Assembly (NCBI GenBank): GCA_009773755.1
Contig: WSZJ01000014.1
Span: 1 to 64,000, forward strand
Source: Planctomycetota bacterium
Lineage (GTDB): Bacteria > Planctomycetota > MHYJ01 > WSZJ01
Length of the DNA stretch: 64,000 nucleotides
Direction of reading: 5' to 3'
Shown: positions 29,626 to 41,362 of the stretch, piece after piece
How positions within the stretch are numbered: the stretch's first letter is position 1
Layout: each line of letters starts with the position of its first letter
Program-made: the position numbers and the translations under genes
The notes under the pieces: generated by a model
What the model was told of the DNA's origin: nothing
The model's database searches: none
The model's input: the letters and a program-made list of their open reading frames with translations, nothing else

Positions 29626-32467
29626 CTATTTTGTCTGCCGGACTTCCAATGCGAGCCGGACGGTTGCCGTGGATCTGGCGTCGTCTACGACCATCAACTC
29701 AAGCGCGTACTTCCCGGCGGACTTGGTGCCAGGGGTGCCATAGAGCAAGCCTGAAGGTGACAGGAACATCCCGGCCGGCAGGCCGGGCGGCTGGGCGTGC
29801 CAGTAATACGTCCCGACGCCGCCGGTCGCCCTCAACTGGGTCGCGTAGAATGAGCCGGTCGTTGCAGCCGGAAGCGTCTGCGGTGGGATCTCCAGAGCTG
29901 CAGGAGGTTCAGCTGCGATGAAGAACGATTTCGCGGTCCAGTAGCCGGTCGCATCGACGATCGCGATCCTCAACGTGTAGAGTCCCTCCTGACCCTGCTG
30001 GAATTCCAAGAGGTAACCTCCGTCGAGGCGGATGGGCGTGAGACTTCCGTTGGGACCGTCCCAACTGATAACCAGCGTTCTGAAGGGACCGACCCCACCT
30101 GCGACTTCGATGTCAGGGAGTCTCATCTGCTGGCCGGCGAACACCCGCGGCAGCGACTCGGTGATGATGAAAGGAGGGTCGGGGGGAAGAGTCGCCGGAT
30201 CCAGCCCATCCGGGGTGAGGTCCCACCCGGGAAGCGGGTAAGGATAGGCAGGCCTGAGATTCGGGTTCAGGTAAAGGAAGTTGAAAATTCTGATCGCGTC
30301 TGTGCTATCCAGGCGTCCGTCGTCATTGAAGTCGGCGGCGTCACGACTGATCGTCCCGGTTCCCAGATACAGCCGGTTCAGCAGCGCGATTCCGTCGGAT
30401 ACGTTAACGACTTCGTCGGAATTGACGTCGCCTCGCAGGATCTGCCCCGGCAGCCGAGGGGCGTCGGGCATGCTGCGGAGCCCGATCCGGACAGGACTCG
30501 CCCAGCTGAGATGTCCTGCGCGGTCCCGGGCGTACGCCAGGAGTTCGTAGTCGCCGTCTCCCAGCGGAAACGTTCCGGTGGTGATTTCGCCCCGTCTTAT
30601 GGCCTGAACGATCCGGGGATCGTCCGCGCCATTTTCCGGGAGCAGGCCAGCCATGATGGACCCGATTCCCTTGAGGATGGTGAATGAATAGGTGGCCATC
30701 GCACCTTCATGTTCGGTGTCCGGGGTCGGGAGGAAGATCTGACCATCGCGGGGATTCCGGATCAGGAAGCCGGTCTGGCCGTCGAATTCGCCGCTGAGAG
30801 AGCGCACGTCGGAATCATCCGTTACAGCGACCTCCATGCGAACCTGGGCGAAATCGCCAAATTCACCGGATCTGAACGCACCCGCAGGAAATATCGCGTC
30901 GACGGTCGGGTAGGTGATCCTCACGACCGGAGGCTCGGTGTCGAGGGCGAGATTGTTTACGGTGATCGAAACACCAACCTCCGAGGTTTGACCCGTCGTG
31001 TCCGTGGCCGTAAGTTGCAGCCGTGCCGCTCCTTCCCGCATCAGGGTGGTGTTGAACCGGCAAGTGCGAACGCCGAGTCGATCCGTATAGGAACTGGCAG
31101 GCAAGTGACGGGAGCCGAACGAGTCGACCACAGAGAGAATCGGGTCGAAAACCCCGCGCTCGTCGGTCGCCCTGAAGGAGACGGTGTCATTGCCGACCTG
31201 GAAAACCTGCCCCTCATGGACGTTGAATAATTCCAGCCGGGGCGCCGGGTCGGCCTCGGCCTCAAACCGTTCCACGCGAACCCTGGCGCCATTGTCGTCC
31301 ACGCCGAGATTGAAGACTCTGAGCCCGCGGACGGGATCGACGAAGGGAGGCCCGACCGCCAAACCTTCCGGAACGCCTCCTGAGGGCCCGTTGTCAAGCA
31401 GGAGCTGGGTATGGCCGTAAGGACTGTACCTCAGGAAGATCTCATCGTACGCGCCGGCACGCCTGAGGGGACCGTGCTCCGGTCTGTCGTAATTCAGAGG
31501 CCTCGATCGTGAGCACGCGTGTCCCTTCCAGCGGAATCTCCAGGTAGCGGACCGGATTCAGCGAGGAGGCGTTGGCCTCAAGGGGCGCGACCAGGAACTC
31601 ACCCGTCCCGGCGACTCGAACGCCGCCCGGAAAACCGGCCGACGACTCGTTCGTCCCCGTCAGCCATCCCAGGCGCACCTTCTGCATCGCGTTGAGGTGA
31701 TGCCGCGGTTGAATGCTCTGTGCGTACCCGCCCATGACATCGTAGTTATCGCCGTAATCCAGCAAACGAAAGTCCGGCCCGAGCGGCCCTGCGTTCGACA
31801 TGGCAGAGCAGGAATGAGTCAGTCCGACGCCGTGCAGAAACTCGTGCATCAGAACCCCCGAAGGAACGGGTTCACCCTCAAGGCGAACCGGTTCGACGTA
31901 TTCATTTACAAGGCTCAGCGCCAACGAGAGCTGACGGCCCCGGAAGTCGAACGGAAATCCGGAGACCCGTTTCGACATCGACAGGCCGCGGGGATTGGAA
32001 TTGCCCATCGAATTGCCGGGATCGCAGAAGATGACATGGTCGTAGGCGGCCAGATCCACGTTGTCCTGCGCGGCACGCTCCAGGATTCTGCGCCAGACGT
32101 CGCTCGGCGTTACGGTCGTTTCCGATGCAGCAAGGCGGCCCTCTCTGAGGGAACCAAGAAGTTCCGGCATCAGATACCAGCCCACGACTCTCCCCTCCAC
32201 CCAGGCCTTCCCGTAGGAGACCTTGAGGAACCAATCATTGAGGGAATAGGCCGTGCCGAAGGTGACCGCTTCGACGTCCTCGAAAGTGGGGGCCGTCGCG
32301 GGGCGCGGCTCGTATGTCTGAAGGAGGATGACGAGAGTCTTCTGGGGACCCGTGGCCCCGGACCTGATGACGGCCAGCTCCTGCGACGTGAATTGAGTCT
32401 CGGCCCGAGTGCGGCCACACAGGCATGAAATCAGCGTCGTTACGACGACCAGGGTCATGATTCTCAT
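29626..32467 (-). CDS. secreted M6/gametolysin-like metallopeptidase with Ig-like domains and dockerin-like repeats, frameshifted near 31490-31505
   Basis: MHEFLHGVGLTHSC...YDVMGGYAQ (HExxH). After the frame change the other frame reads LNYDRPEHGPLRRAGAYDEIFLRYSPYGHTQLLLDNGP. Later GDVNSDEVVNVSDGIALLNRLYLG and DFNDDGRLDSTDAIRIFNFLYL (dockerin type I). Confidence 0.75.
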
Positions 32468-32823
32468 TGCGGCCTCCCGTTGGTTTTCGCGCGAATGACA
32501 GGGATCAGTCGAAGGCAGGACTCACGGTCTTCTGCCGAAAGATCGGGGCGTTCGAGGACAGTTTCAAGATGCCGAAGGGCCTCCCGCAGGGCCGCGTGCT
32601 CCTCCGTTTCGGGCGCGGCCTCGAGCGGTTCGAATGCGTCGGGGATGGGTCTGGCCACGTCCGGTGAGGTTCGTGACCCGGCCTGGGACCCCGCGTCACG
32701 AGTCGAGCACCGGGACGGCGACGAACCCCGGTACGGATCAGGCCACGCGCGAGAAAGCAAGGCGGCGGCCAGCAGCAATGCACCGAACAGCGGGCCCACC
32801 GCGAGAATGAACAGTCGCATCAT
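32464..32823 (-). CDS. small membrane protein
   Basis: MMRLFILAVGPLFGALLLAAALLSRAW...; ATGA overlap with the downstream M6-like gene. Confidence 0.5.
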   Translation of the reverse strand: MMRLFILAVGPLFGALLLAAALLSRAWPDPYRGSSPSRCSTRDAGSQAGSRTSPDVARPIPDAFEPLEAAPETEEHAALREALRHLETVLERPDLSAEDRESCLRLIPVIRAKTNGRPQ

Positions 32824-33054
32824 TTGTCTCCTTCCTTCACGAGGTGAACGCGCTTGCGCGCGTAGATCCACATGCTCATGGCCTTTCTCAGTGCCCCGTT
32901 TCCAACTCCTGAAGTGCATGAATCGCGGCCACTTCCAGGAAAATCCCGCAATCTCCCTGATTGACCTGTACATCGCGGTCTGTCCCCCGATGCGGCCGAC
33001 CGACGCCCCCGGCCGTGTGCTATCCTTTTTCCTTACTCCTCCGGAAGCCGCGCC

Positions 33055-36024
33055 ATGCCCGATAAGGACGACTGGATCCAGCGCTTCATCAGGAAGGGCC
33101 TCCTCACCCCCGAACAGGCCGATCAGGTAGCGGGCATGGAGCGGGCGCCTTCCGAGGTCACGAGGGTGGAGGAGACATTCGGCAGCACGCCGACCAGGGG
33201 GGAACCGGGCTCGGATTCGCCACAGCTCGTGGCGTGCGCGCCATGCGGAAAGGTGTTCCCGGCTCCCGGCCTGGACGCGTCGCGTCCGCCCGCGTGCCCC
33301 GCCTGCGGCGGAAGCACCCGGCTGGTGGAACTGGGCGGTCGCCTCCTGCCGTCGTCGCCGCAGACTCCGGCCCCGGAAGAACGGAGATTCGGCCGGTACG
33401 CGCTTCGACGCGAGCTGGGACGCGGCGGAATGGGGGTCGTCCACGAGGCCTGGGATTCGAAGCTCGGGCGGCCTGTCGCGCTGAAGATGCTCTCCGCTCC
33501 CGGGAAGGAGCTCGACGAGGAGGCGGTGGAGCGCCTTATGCGCGAGGCGCGCGCTGCCGCCAAGTTGCACCATCCAGGAATCGTGGCCGTTCACGACATC
33601 GGACGCGCCGAGGGGCGGCACTATTTCACCATGGAGCTCATCTCCGGCGGCTCGCTCGAGCAGCGCTTCTCCGGCGAGAAGTCCTGGGCCGGCTTTCCTC
33701 AGAGGCGCAGGTTAGAAGTGGTGCTGGCGGTCGCCGAAGCTCTTGGGTATGCGCACTCGCAGGGGATCGTGCACCGCGACATCAAGCCTTCGAACATTCT
33801 GTTCGATCCTGATGGCCGCCCGAAACTGACGGATTTCGGCCTTGCCAAGGAATTGTCGCCGCTCGGCGCAGGGTCGCTGACGATGACCGGTGTCGTGATG
33901 GGAACACCACATTACATGTCGCCGGAGCAGGCCTCAGGGGAGTCGAGGGACATCACGCCGGCCTCGGACGTCTTCAGCCTTGGCGTCGTCCTCTACCGCG
34001 CCATCAGCGGGCGGCTGCCTTTCGGGGGCGAGGGCCTGGAGGCGCTCCACGCGGCGATGTACAGCCATCCATCCCGACCGACGCGGCGTGGCGCGAGGAC
34101 GCCCGTCGCGCTCCAGGCAGTGTGCCTCAAATGCCTCGAGAAGGATCCTGCGGACCGCTACTCCGACGGGTGCGCGCTTGCGTCTGAGCTGCGACGTGTG
34201 ATCGCGGGAGTCAAAGTAGAGGCCCGGCTTCCCAAACGAAGGGTCCTTCCGGCGCGATTCGGGCGGCGTGCGCCGCAGCGTGTTCCCGCGCGGGCGTCCG
34301 AATCCGGTGCCCTGCGCCTCCTGGAACTCGGCCGACCCGCCCTCGACCGCGCCTGCAAGGCGGTTTACGACAATGACGCCGACGACGCCGAGATCGCCCG
34401 TCGCCTCGAATCCGCCCGCAACTGCTTTCGGCTCGCTCTTGACAAGGCCCCGCGCCTCCCCCTGGCGCACTACCTCCTCGGACAGACCCACGATCTGTCC
34501 GGAGACGATGCCGCCGCCGAACTCTGCTGGCGCGAAACTCTCAAGCTCGACCCGGCCTTCGGCCCCGCACATTTCCAGCTTGGCAGGCTGCTCTTCGCGC
34601 GCGCGTTCGCGGTCTCCGTCCGCTTCCGCTATGAACCGCCCAACCTGAGACAAGACAGGCTGCGTGAAGCCCAGGCGGTGGCGGGAGAGGCCACGCGGAG
34701 CTTCGACGCGGCCTTGGCGAAGGGAAGCGGATTCGACGACGCGCTTCATCAGAAAGTCGCTCTCGCGCTGACTGCAATGATCAAAGAAGACGTCAGCGGC
34801 GCGCGCGCGGCGTGTGAGGAAGGCCTGCGGGAATTTGCCCGCTCCGAGGGCCGGGAAGAGTTCCACTGGCTGCTGGGATTGACGTCCAAGGGCGAGGAGG
34901 CGTTGCGTCATCTCGACCAGGCGCTCGAAATCCGGCCTCGATTCGGGCGCGCCCTGTTCGCCCGGGGCCTCCGCCGACGCGACCTCGGCGACGATCCAGG
35001 CGCGCTCGAGGACATGCGCGGTGTCGTGCGCTTTCTACCCCGTTTCGCGACTGGCTGGTTCTGCCTGGGAACGCGCTGCCTGTTGTCGGGGCTGGCCTCC
35101 GAGGCGGTGTCCTGTTTCCAGAAAGGGCTGGCAATCGGTTCGAGTCACCCTCAGATCTGGGCAAACCTGAGCCTGGCCAGGCTGGACATGGGAGACGTCC
35201 CGGCCGCCCTCGCGGATGCCGCTCGAGCGCTTGAGTGCAATCCGGCCGATCCGTATGCGTGGATCAGCCGTGCTAAAGCTCTCATTCGACTGGGCCGGCC
35301 TGCGGAGGCGCGTCCTGACCTCAGGGAAGCATGGAAGCTTGGGCCGGGCGACGCGGAATTCTGCAACGAAATCGGCCGCGCCATGTCCGCGGCGGGGGAT
35401 TCCGAAGGAGCGATTTCGGTGCTGACGGAGTGCATTCGACTGAATCCGCAGCATTCGATCAGCTGGAACAATCGCGGCTCCGTGCGAATGGACTTCATGG
35501 GGGACGCATCCGGTGCCAGGGACGACTTCGAGGCCGCCCTCCGGATCGATCCCCGCTATGTGAACGCGCTGAGCAACCTGTCGTACGCGCGCCTCGAGCT
35601 CGGCGACGCGACGGGCGCCGAAAGGGATGCCTCCGAGGCGATCCGGCTCAGCCCGAAGTACGGTAAGCCCTGGAGGCGAAGGGCGGAGGCGCGCGTTCGC
35701 CAGGGACGGTTTGAGGAAGCTCTGGCAGACGTGGAGGAGGCGCTCCGCCTCACGGTCGACGATGGAAGGGCCTGGCGCACGAGTGGCGAGGCGAAGCTTC
35801 TGCTGGGGCGATTGGCCGAGTCGCGGTCCGATCTCGATCGCGCAGTCGAGATGCTGCCGCTGGAAGCCTCGTCCTGGCGGCTCCGGGGCACGGTCCGCGC
35901 GGCGCTCGGGGACCAGGCGGGAGCGATCGAGGATCACAGGAAGGTGCTGGAACTGGCCCCCCTGGGATCTCCCGACCGCGTGATGGCGGAATCGTACCTG
36001 CGAGAGGCAGGCCGGGCAACCTGA
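33055..36024 (+). CDS. Ser/Thr protein kinase with zinc-ribbon-like N-terminus and TPR repeats
   Basis: CAPCGKVF...CPACGG; GRGGMGVVHEAWD, HRDIKPSNILF, LTDFGLAKE; long C-terminal TPR array. Confidence 0.92.
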   Translation: MPDKDDWIQRFIRKGLLTPEQADQVAGMERAPSEVTRVEETFGSTPTRGEPGSDSPQLVACAPCGKVFPAPGLDASRPPACPACGGSTRLVELGGRLLPSSPQTPAPEERRFGRYALRRELGRGGMGVVHEAWDSKLGRPVALKMLSAPGKELDEEAVERLMREARAAAKLHHPGIVAVHDIGRAEGRHYFTMELISGGSLEQRFSGEKSWAGFPQRRRLEVVLAVAEALGYAHSQGIVHRDIKPSNILFDPDGRPKLTDFGLAKELSPLGAGSLTMTGVVMGTPHYMSPEQASGESRDITPASDVFSLGVVLYRAISGRLPFGGEGLEALHAAMYSHPSRPTRRGARTPVALQAVCLKCLEKDPADRYSDGCALASELRRVIAGVKVEARLPKRRVLPARFGRRAPQRVPARASESGALRLLELGRPALDRACKAVYDNDADDAEIARRLESARNCFRLALDKAPRLPLAHYLLGQTHDLSGDDAAAELCWRETLKLDPAFGPAHFQLGRLLFARAFAVSVRFRYEPPNLRQDRLREAQAVAGEATRSFDAALAKGSGFDDALHQKVALALTAMIKEDVSGARAACEEGLREFARSEGREEFHWLLGLTSKGEEALRHLDQALEIRPRFGRALFARGLRRRDLGDDPGALEDMRGVVRFLPRFATGWFCLGTRCLLSGLASEAVSCFQKGLAIGSSHPQIWANLSLARLDMGDVPAALADAARALECNPADPYAWISRAKALIRLGRPAEARPDLREAWKLGPGDAEFCNEIGRAMSAAGDSEGAISVLTECIRLNPQHSISWNNRGSVRMDFMGDASGARDDFEAALRIDPRYVNALSNLSYARLELGDATGAERDASEAIRLSPKYGKPWRRRAEARVRQGRFEEALADVEEALRLTVDDGRAWRTSGEAKLLLGRLAESRSDLDRAVEMLPLEASSWRLRGTVRAALGDQAGAIEDHRKVLELAPLGSPDRVMAESYLREAGRAT

Positions 36025-36208
36025 GCGAACAAGGGTAGGTGTTTTCCCACCTGCGCCCTCCCGCATCTTCGGAACCGTTCGACTCGCCCTTCGGGCTCGC
36101 TCACGGTAAGCCAGGCCGAACGAAGTGAAGGCATGAGAACAGACTTACCCGGCCCGGCTTAAGCGCACGACCGTCTCACCCGCGTGTTATCCTCGCGCCC
36201 ACCGAGAC

Positions 36209-36943
36209 ATGAGACATCAAGATTCTTTCCCCGTGCCTGGCCCCCGGAGGTTCGGCTCCACCGCCTGGAGCCTCATCCGCCACGCCCAGACCCTTCGCCC
36301 CACCCAGCGCGCGCGCTCCCTCGGCCAGCTCCTGGCCCTCTACTGGCGTCCCGTCTACTGGACTCTCCGGACCGAATGGAACGCCTCCCCCGAGGACGCC
36401 CGGGATCTCACGCAGGAATATTTTGCGATGTTCCTCGAGAAGCGCCTGCTCGCAGGCGTCGCGCACGAGAAGGGCCGTTTCCGCGCGTGGGTCAAAGCCA
36501 CGCTTCGCAACTTCATGCTCATGCGCAAGCGAGCGCGAAAGGCGCAGAAGCGAGGCGGCCACCTCCGAATCCGGCCACTCGACGATCTCGATCGCGTCGA
36601 GTCCGAGGCGGCGCTCGACAAGCGGACTCCAGAGAGGCGATTCGACCAGGAGCTCATGCGATCGATTTTCCAGGAGGCGCTGAAAAAACTTGGCGCCGAG
36701 AGCGCACGCAAAGGGAAGAAGCAACATTTCGAGCTGTTCAAAGCGTTCTACGTCGATGGCGGTGCAGAAGAATCGGATTACGGCGCGCTCCAGGCCCGGT
36801 TCGGACTCGGGCCGAACGACGTCAAGCACCGGCTGAACGCGATGCGGAAGCGCCTCAGGGAGTTGATCCTCTCGCATCTGCGCGACGGCCCGAGCACAGA
36901 AGAACAACTATTGGCCGAAGTGCGCGAGATCTTCGAAGGGTAA
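36209..36943 (+). CDS. ECF-type sigma factor
   Basis: SPEDARDLTQEYFAMFLEKRLLAGVAHEKGRFRAWVKATLRNFM; SDYGALQARFGLGPNDVKHRLNAMRKRLREL. Confidence 0.78.
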   Translation: MRHQDSFPVPGPRRFGSTAWSLIRHAQTLRPTQRARSLGQLLALYWRPVYWTLRTEWNASPEDARDLTQEYFAMFLEKRLLAGVAHEKGRFRAWVKATLRNFMLMRKRARKAQKRGGHLRIRPLDDLDRVESEAALDKRTPERRFDQELMRSIFQEALKKLGAESARKGKKQHFELFKAFYVDGGAEESDYGALQARFGLGPNDVKHRLNAMRKRLRELILSHLRDGPSTEEQLLAEVREIFEG

Positions 36944-37079
36944 TCCTCCATCGCGGATTCGAGGATGCAGGCAGTTTCCGAGCTGAACCGGAAAGAATCC
37001 GCCCTGGGATTGCCGACAGTCGGGCACGCACCCGTAACGAAAGGGAGGCTGATGCGGCGGCGCCCGTGGTGGCGGCAGA

Positions 37080-38180
37080 TCAGTTCAGCCAGTCACGCAG
37101 GATCGCCTCGCGGTCCCCATCGAGCGCCGGCGGCGGCTTCACCTTCATCTCCCCGAACGGCGACCCGAGCGTCTCGCGGCCGTCGCCGAGCGGGACGACC
37201 ATGTGGCGGGCGCGGACCTGCTCGTCGTGGAGCGCCTCGGCGACGTCGTAGACGGGCCCGGCCGGGAGCCCCTTTTCCCAGAGGTGGTTCACCCACCAGT
37301 CGCGCGGGTGCTTGGCAAATTCCTTCGCGAGGATCGCGTCGAGCGCGGCGCGGTTGAGGCGGCGGGAGGGCATGTCGATGAAGCGGTGATCAGAGGCGGT
37401 CTTCAGCGAGAGCGCGTCGCAGAGAGGCTTCCAGAATTTCTCCGTGAAGATCGCGACGGCGACGAACTTTCCGTCGGAGCACTTCCAGGCGCCGTACGGC
37501 ACGTTGTAAGCGTGCGAGGAGCCGATCGGGCCCGGCGGCGGATTCCCGGCGAGCGTGAATTGAGCCATGTAGGTGAGCATGGAAAGCGAGCAGTCGAGGA
37601 GCGAGAGGTCGATGTCGCGGCCCGTTCCCGATGTTTTTATTTCATGAAGAGCCGCGAGCGTCGCGATCGCGCCGTAAAGCCCGCCCGCGAGGTCGCCCGT
37701 GGGGACGCCGTTCTTGCACGGGGCGCGGCCGGGCTCGCCGGTGGCGGACATGGAGCCGGACATCGCCTGAATGACGAGGTCGAAGGCGGGGAGGTCGCGG
37801 TACGGTCCGGTCGCGCCGAAAGAAGTAATCGCGACGGTGATGAGGCGCGGGTTGGCAACGCGGAACATGGGCAGATCGCACCCAAGCCGCGTCGCGGCGT
37901 CGGGCCTGAAATTGTGCCAGAGGACGTCGGCCTTCCCTGCGAGCTTCGCCAGCAGTGTGCGCCCTTCGCCCGACTTCAGATCGATCGCGATCGACCGTTT
38001 GTTCCGGTTCACTGAAACGTAGTACGGCGACTCGGGACCGCCGCCGATCGTTCGCGTCGGGTCGCCGCCGTCGGGGTCCTCGACCTTCACCACATCCGCA
38101 CCGAGATCCGCGAGAAGCATCGTGCCGTACGGGCCGGCCAGAACGCGGGTCAGGTCGAGAACCTTCAGTCCTCGCAGCAT
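37080..38180 (-). CDS. CaiB/BaiF family (class III) CoA-transferase
   Basis: MLRGLKVLDLTRVLAGPYGTMLLADLGADVVKVEDPDGGDPTRTIGGGPESPYYVSVNRNKRSIAIDLKSGEG... Confidence 0.93.
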   Translation of the reverse strand: MLRGLKVLDLTRVLAGPYGTMLLADLGADVVKVEDPDGGDPTRTIGGGPESPYYVSVNRNKRSIAIDLKSGEGRTLLAKLAGKADVLWHNFRPDAATRLGCDLPMFRVANPRLITVAITSFGATGPYRDLPAFDLVIQAMSGSMSATGEPGRAPCKNGVPTGDLAGGLYGAIATLAALHEIKTSGTGRDIDLSLLDCSLSMLTYMAQFTLAGNPPPGPIGSSHAYNVPYGAWKCSDGKFVAVAIFTEKFWKPLCDALSLKTASDHRFIDMPSRRLNRAALDAILAKEFAKHPRDWWVNHLWEKGLPAGPVYDVAEALHDEQVRARHMVVPLGDGRETLGSPFGEMKVKPPPALDGDREAILRDWLN

Positions 38181-38322
38181 GGGGGAATGATAAGCTCGCG
38201 GAAGCGGAGAAGCCGAGATTACGGTCAGCATGATCGTGGCGGATCTGAAGCACCTCAAACGCGCGCTCGCTTCTTCCGGCCCTGCTGATGCCTGATCCCG
38301 CCTTGCTACCATCTGCGCCAGG

Positions 38323-41273
38323 GTGCGGGATATCGACGCGCCGGTATCGACTCAGGAGCCGCCCGTGAGCGATCGAAAGGACCTCGAATTCGGGCTCACC
38401 GCGCTTCAGCTCAAACTCCTCTCCCGCGAGCAGCTTCTGGTCGCCGTGTCCGAGTGGTTCAACGAGATGAACATCGCGGGGCTCGTTCCAGGTCACGCCG
38501 CGCGGGACCTCGAGCGCGTCCTGCTCGACCTGCGGCTTCTCAAACCGTCGGAAGCGAACTCGGTTCACGAGTCGCTCCGCTCGCGCGCTTCCGGGCAGGA
38601 GCCTGTGCTTGATCCGGCGACGCGGGAAGCGCTCTTCCAGCTCTCTCCTCCCGCCGAGGTGCGCGTGTGGCTTCGGGGAATGTCGCGGCCTGCGCCGGCG
38701 CCCTCGTTCAAGCCGCGGCCGCGCGACGAGCGATACGAGTTCCGGGAGGAGATTGCGCGGGGCGGGCTGGGGCGGGTTCTGGATGCGCTGGACCGGGACC
38801 TCGGGCGGGACGTGGCGGTCAAGCTGACGCTCGACGGGCTGCGCGCGGACGACGTGGAGCGATTCGTGCGGGAAGCGCGGCTGACGGCGCAGCTCGACCA
38901 TCCGAACATCGTGCCCGTCTACGATTTCGGCGTGAGGCCGCGAGCCGGCGGCGGGGAAGAGTACTACTTGTGCATGAAGCGCATACGGGGGATGGATCTG
39001 GAATTGCTGATCACGGGTTTGAGGCTGGGGGACGCGGCGCTCGCGGAAAAGTTCACACGGGGAAGGCTGCTGGCGGTCTTCCAGGACGTGTGCCTGGGAA
39101 TTGCGTATGCGCATTCGAAAGGAGTGATTCACCGGGACCTCAAGCCGCCGAACGTGATGGTCGGGGAATTCGGCGAAACTCTGATCGTGGACTGGGGGCT
39201 GGCGAAGGAGATGGGGAAGCCGGAGCCGCACTTCGGCGCGGCGGGTCCCCGGGTGGAGCGCACGACGGCGCCCGCCCCCGACGCCACTCAGCTCACCCTG
39301 GCCGGAGACGTGCTGGGGACGCCGACCTTCATGGCGCCCGAACAGTTCGAGGGGCGGCTCGAGGACATCGACGCGCGCAGCGACGTCTACGCGCTCGGTT
39401 CCATCCTCTACTCCATTGTCGCGCTCCGCCCTGCCTTCCTCGCCGACGAGGTGGGCGCCATCGGCGACGTTCTCCGCTCCGGCCGCCTCCGACCTCCGTC
39501 GGCCGTGTCGAGAGCCGCGGAGCCGGTCCCGCCGGAACTCGATGCCGTCTGCCTGCGCGCCATGGCGTACCGCCGCGAAGACCGCTTCCAGTCCGCCCTC
39601 GAGCTCCACGACGAAATCCAGCGCTTTCTCGAAGGATCCCGCGAGCTCGAACGGCGCCGTCGAGCCGCCCGCGAGCGATCCGCCGAGGGGCTCCGCCAGC
39701 TGGCGCGCTATCGCGAGCTCGACGGCGAAATCCAGGCGCGCCAGAACGATGTCGAGCGGCTGCAGAAGGCGCTCGGAAATTACGGGCCTGCGGACAGGAA
39801 GCGGCCCATCTGGGACGCGCAGGAGAGCGTGAAGGTCCTGCGCGAAGACCGGATCGACGCGTACACGAAAGCGGGGGCCGAGTTCGGGCAGGCGCTGGTC
39901 GCGGATCCGGCGTGCGCGGAGGCGCTGGCGGGGATGTGCGAGCTGCAATTGGAGAAATACCTGGAAGCGGAGGCGGTTCGCGACGACGACGAGATGCAGC
40001 TCCGCTGGAACATCCTGGCGCACCACGACCGGCAGGGGACGTTTGCGGCCCGGCTCGACGCGCCGGGCCGTCTGTTGCTTCGCACCTGGACCCGCCCGTG
40101 CGATTGCCTGCGGCCGGTAAAAGAGCCGGGATGGCGGGTGGAATTTGGCGAGGCGTGGACCGTGCCATGGCGGGATGGGCGTGCACGTCCAGGGGAAGCG
40201 CTTCGCGACGAAGACCTGCCTGTGCCCAAGGTTCTGGTGAGCCCTCGCGGAACCTACTGGGGGCACGGCGCGAAATTCCGGGCGTCGAGGTGTCGATCGC
40301 AAAGTACGAGACGAAAGACCGTCGGCTTGTCCCGGGCGCCGCGCGGGTGCTCGGCACGACGCCGCTCGCGGACGTCGAGCTGCCCCAGGGCTCCTGGCTC
40401 TGCACGCTCAAGCCGCCCGCGCCCTTCATTCCCGCCCGCTTCCCGGTCCGGATCGACCGGGCCGGCCGGGCGTCGCACGACATCACGCTCTATCGGGAAG
40501 GCGAAGTGCCTGCAGGATTCGCAGTCGTTCCCGGGGGCGAATTTCCCTACGGCGGAATCGAACCCGGCCGCCGTCAGGGAATGACGCGCGTCACCGAGGA
40601 CTGCTTCTTCGCGCGCTTCCCGGTCACCTGCCGAGAGTACCTCGAGTTCCTCAACGACCTGTGCGCGCAGGGCCGCATCGACGAGGCGCGCCGCCGGGCT
40701 CCACGGGACAGCGGACACACGCTCTGGATCGAAGAGGCCTCCGCAGGGCGAGCCGCGCGCTTCCGCCTCCCGCGTCCCGACGAGCGCCCCGCGCAGGCGT
40801 GGGAAGCGGAGTGGCCGGTCATGTCGGTGGACTGGCACGACGGCCTCGCCTACTGCGGCTGGCGCTCGACGCGCGACGGCATCGTCTTCACGCTGCCCCA
40901 CGACGAGGAGTTCGAAAAAGCCGGCCGCGGCCTCGACCGCCGCGACTTCCCTTACGGTCCCGAGTTCGACGCCGCGTACAGCCACACCAGCGGCTCCCGT
41001 TCCAGCGGCGCCGCGCCACTCCCCGTGGGTTCCTCCCCCGAGGACGAATCCCCCTACGGCGTCCGCGACCTCTCCGGCGGCGCCTCCACCTGGACCCTCA
41101 ACGGCGCCGCCGGCGCTTCACGCTCCCTCGTCATCATCCGCGGCGGCGCATGGTCCGACAGCGGCTGGAGTTCGAGGCTGACGCAGCGGCGTGGAAGCGA
41201 GCCGGAGACCGTGCTGTCGCACATCGGACTGCGGCTCGTCGCGCGGCCGGTGTGGCATCCTTTCCCGCACTGA
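38323..41273 (+). CDS. Ser/Thr protein kinase with FGE/SUMF1-like C-terminus (paralog K2), frameshifted at a G5 run near 40258-40263
   Basis: HRDLKPPNVM, LIVDWGLAKE. The first frame ends ...RGTYWGHG and another frame continues ARREIPGVEVSIAKYETKDRRLV... to RGGAWSDSG. Adding one G to TGGGGGC restores YWGARREIPGVEV. Confidence 0.85.
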
Positions 41274-41362
41274 CCTTTGAGGCGATCCGCCTGCGGGGAG
41301 AGATCGAGGCGGCCCACAGCGTGCTACGCTTGAATCAACTCCGTCTCATCAGGAACCGCCGC

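Noticed and set aside
24223-38180. Clan CD-like protease plus kinases as a conflict/defence system
   Set aside because: The protease has a signal peptide and its neighbour is a TM protein; no nuclease, NTPase or other defence signature was seen, so a defence island claim is not supported.
38323-41273. Programmed ribosomal frameshift at the G5 run of K2
   Set aside because: The paralogs are in one frame, no slippery heptamer with a clear stimulatory structure was identified, and one missing G explains it more simply.
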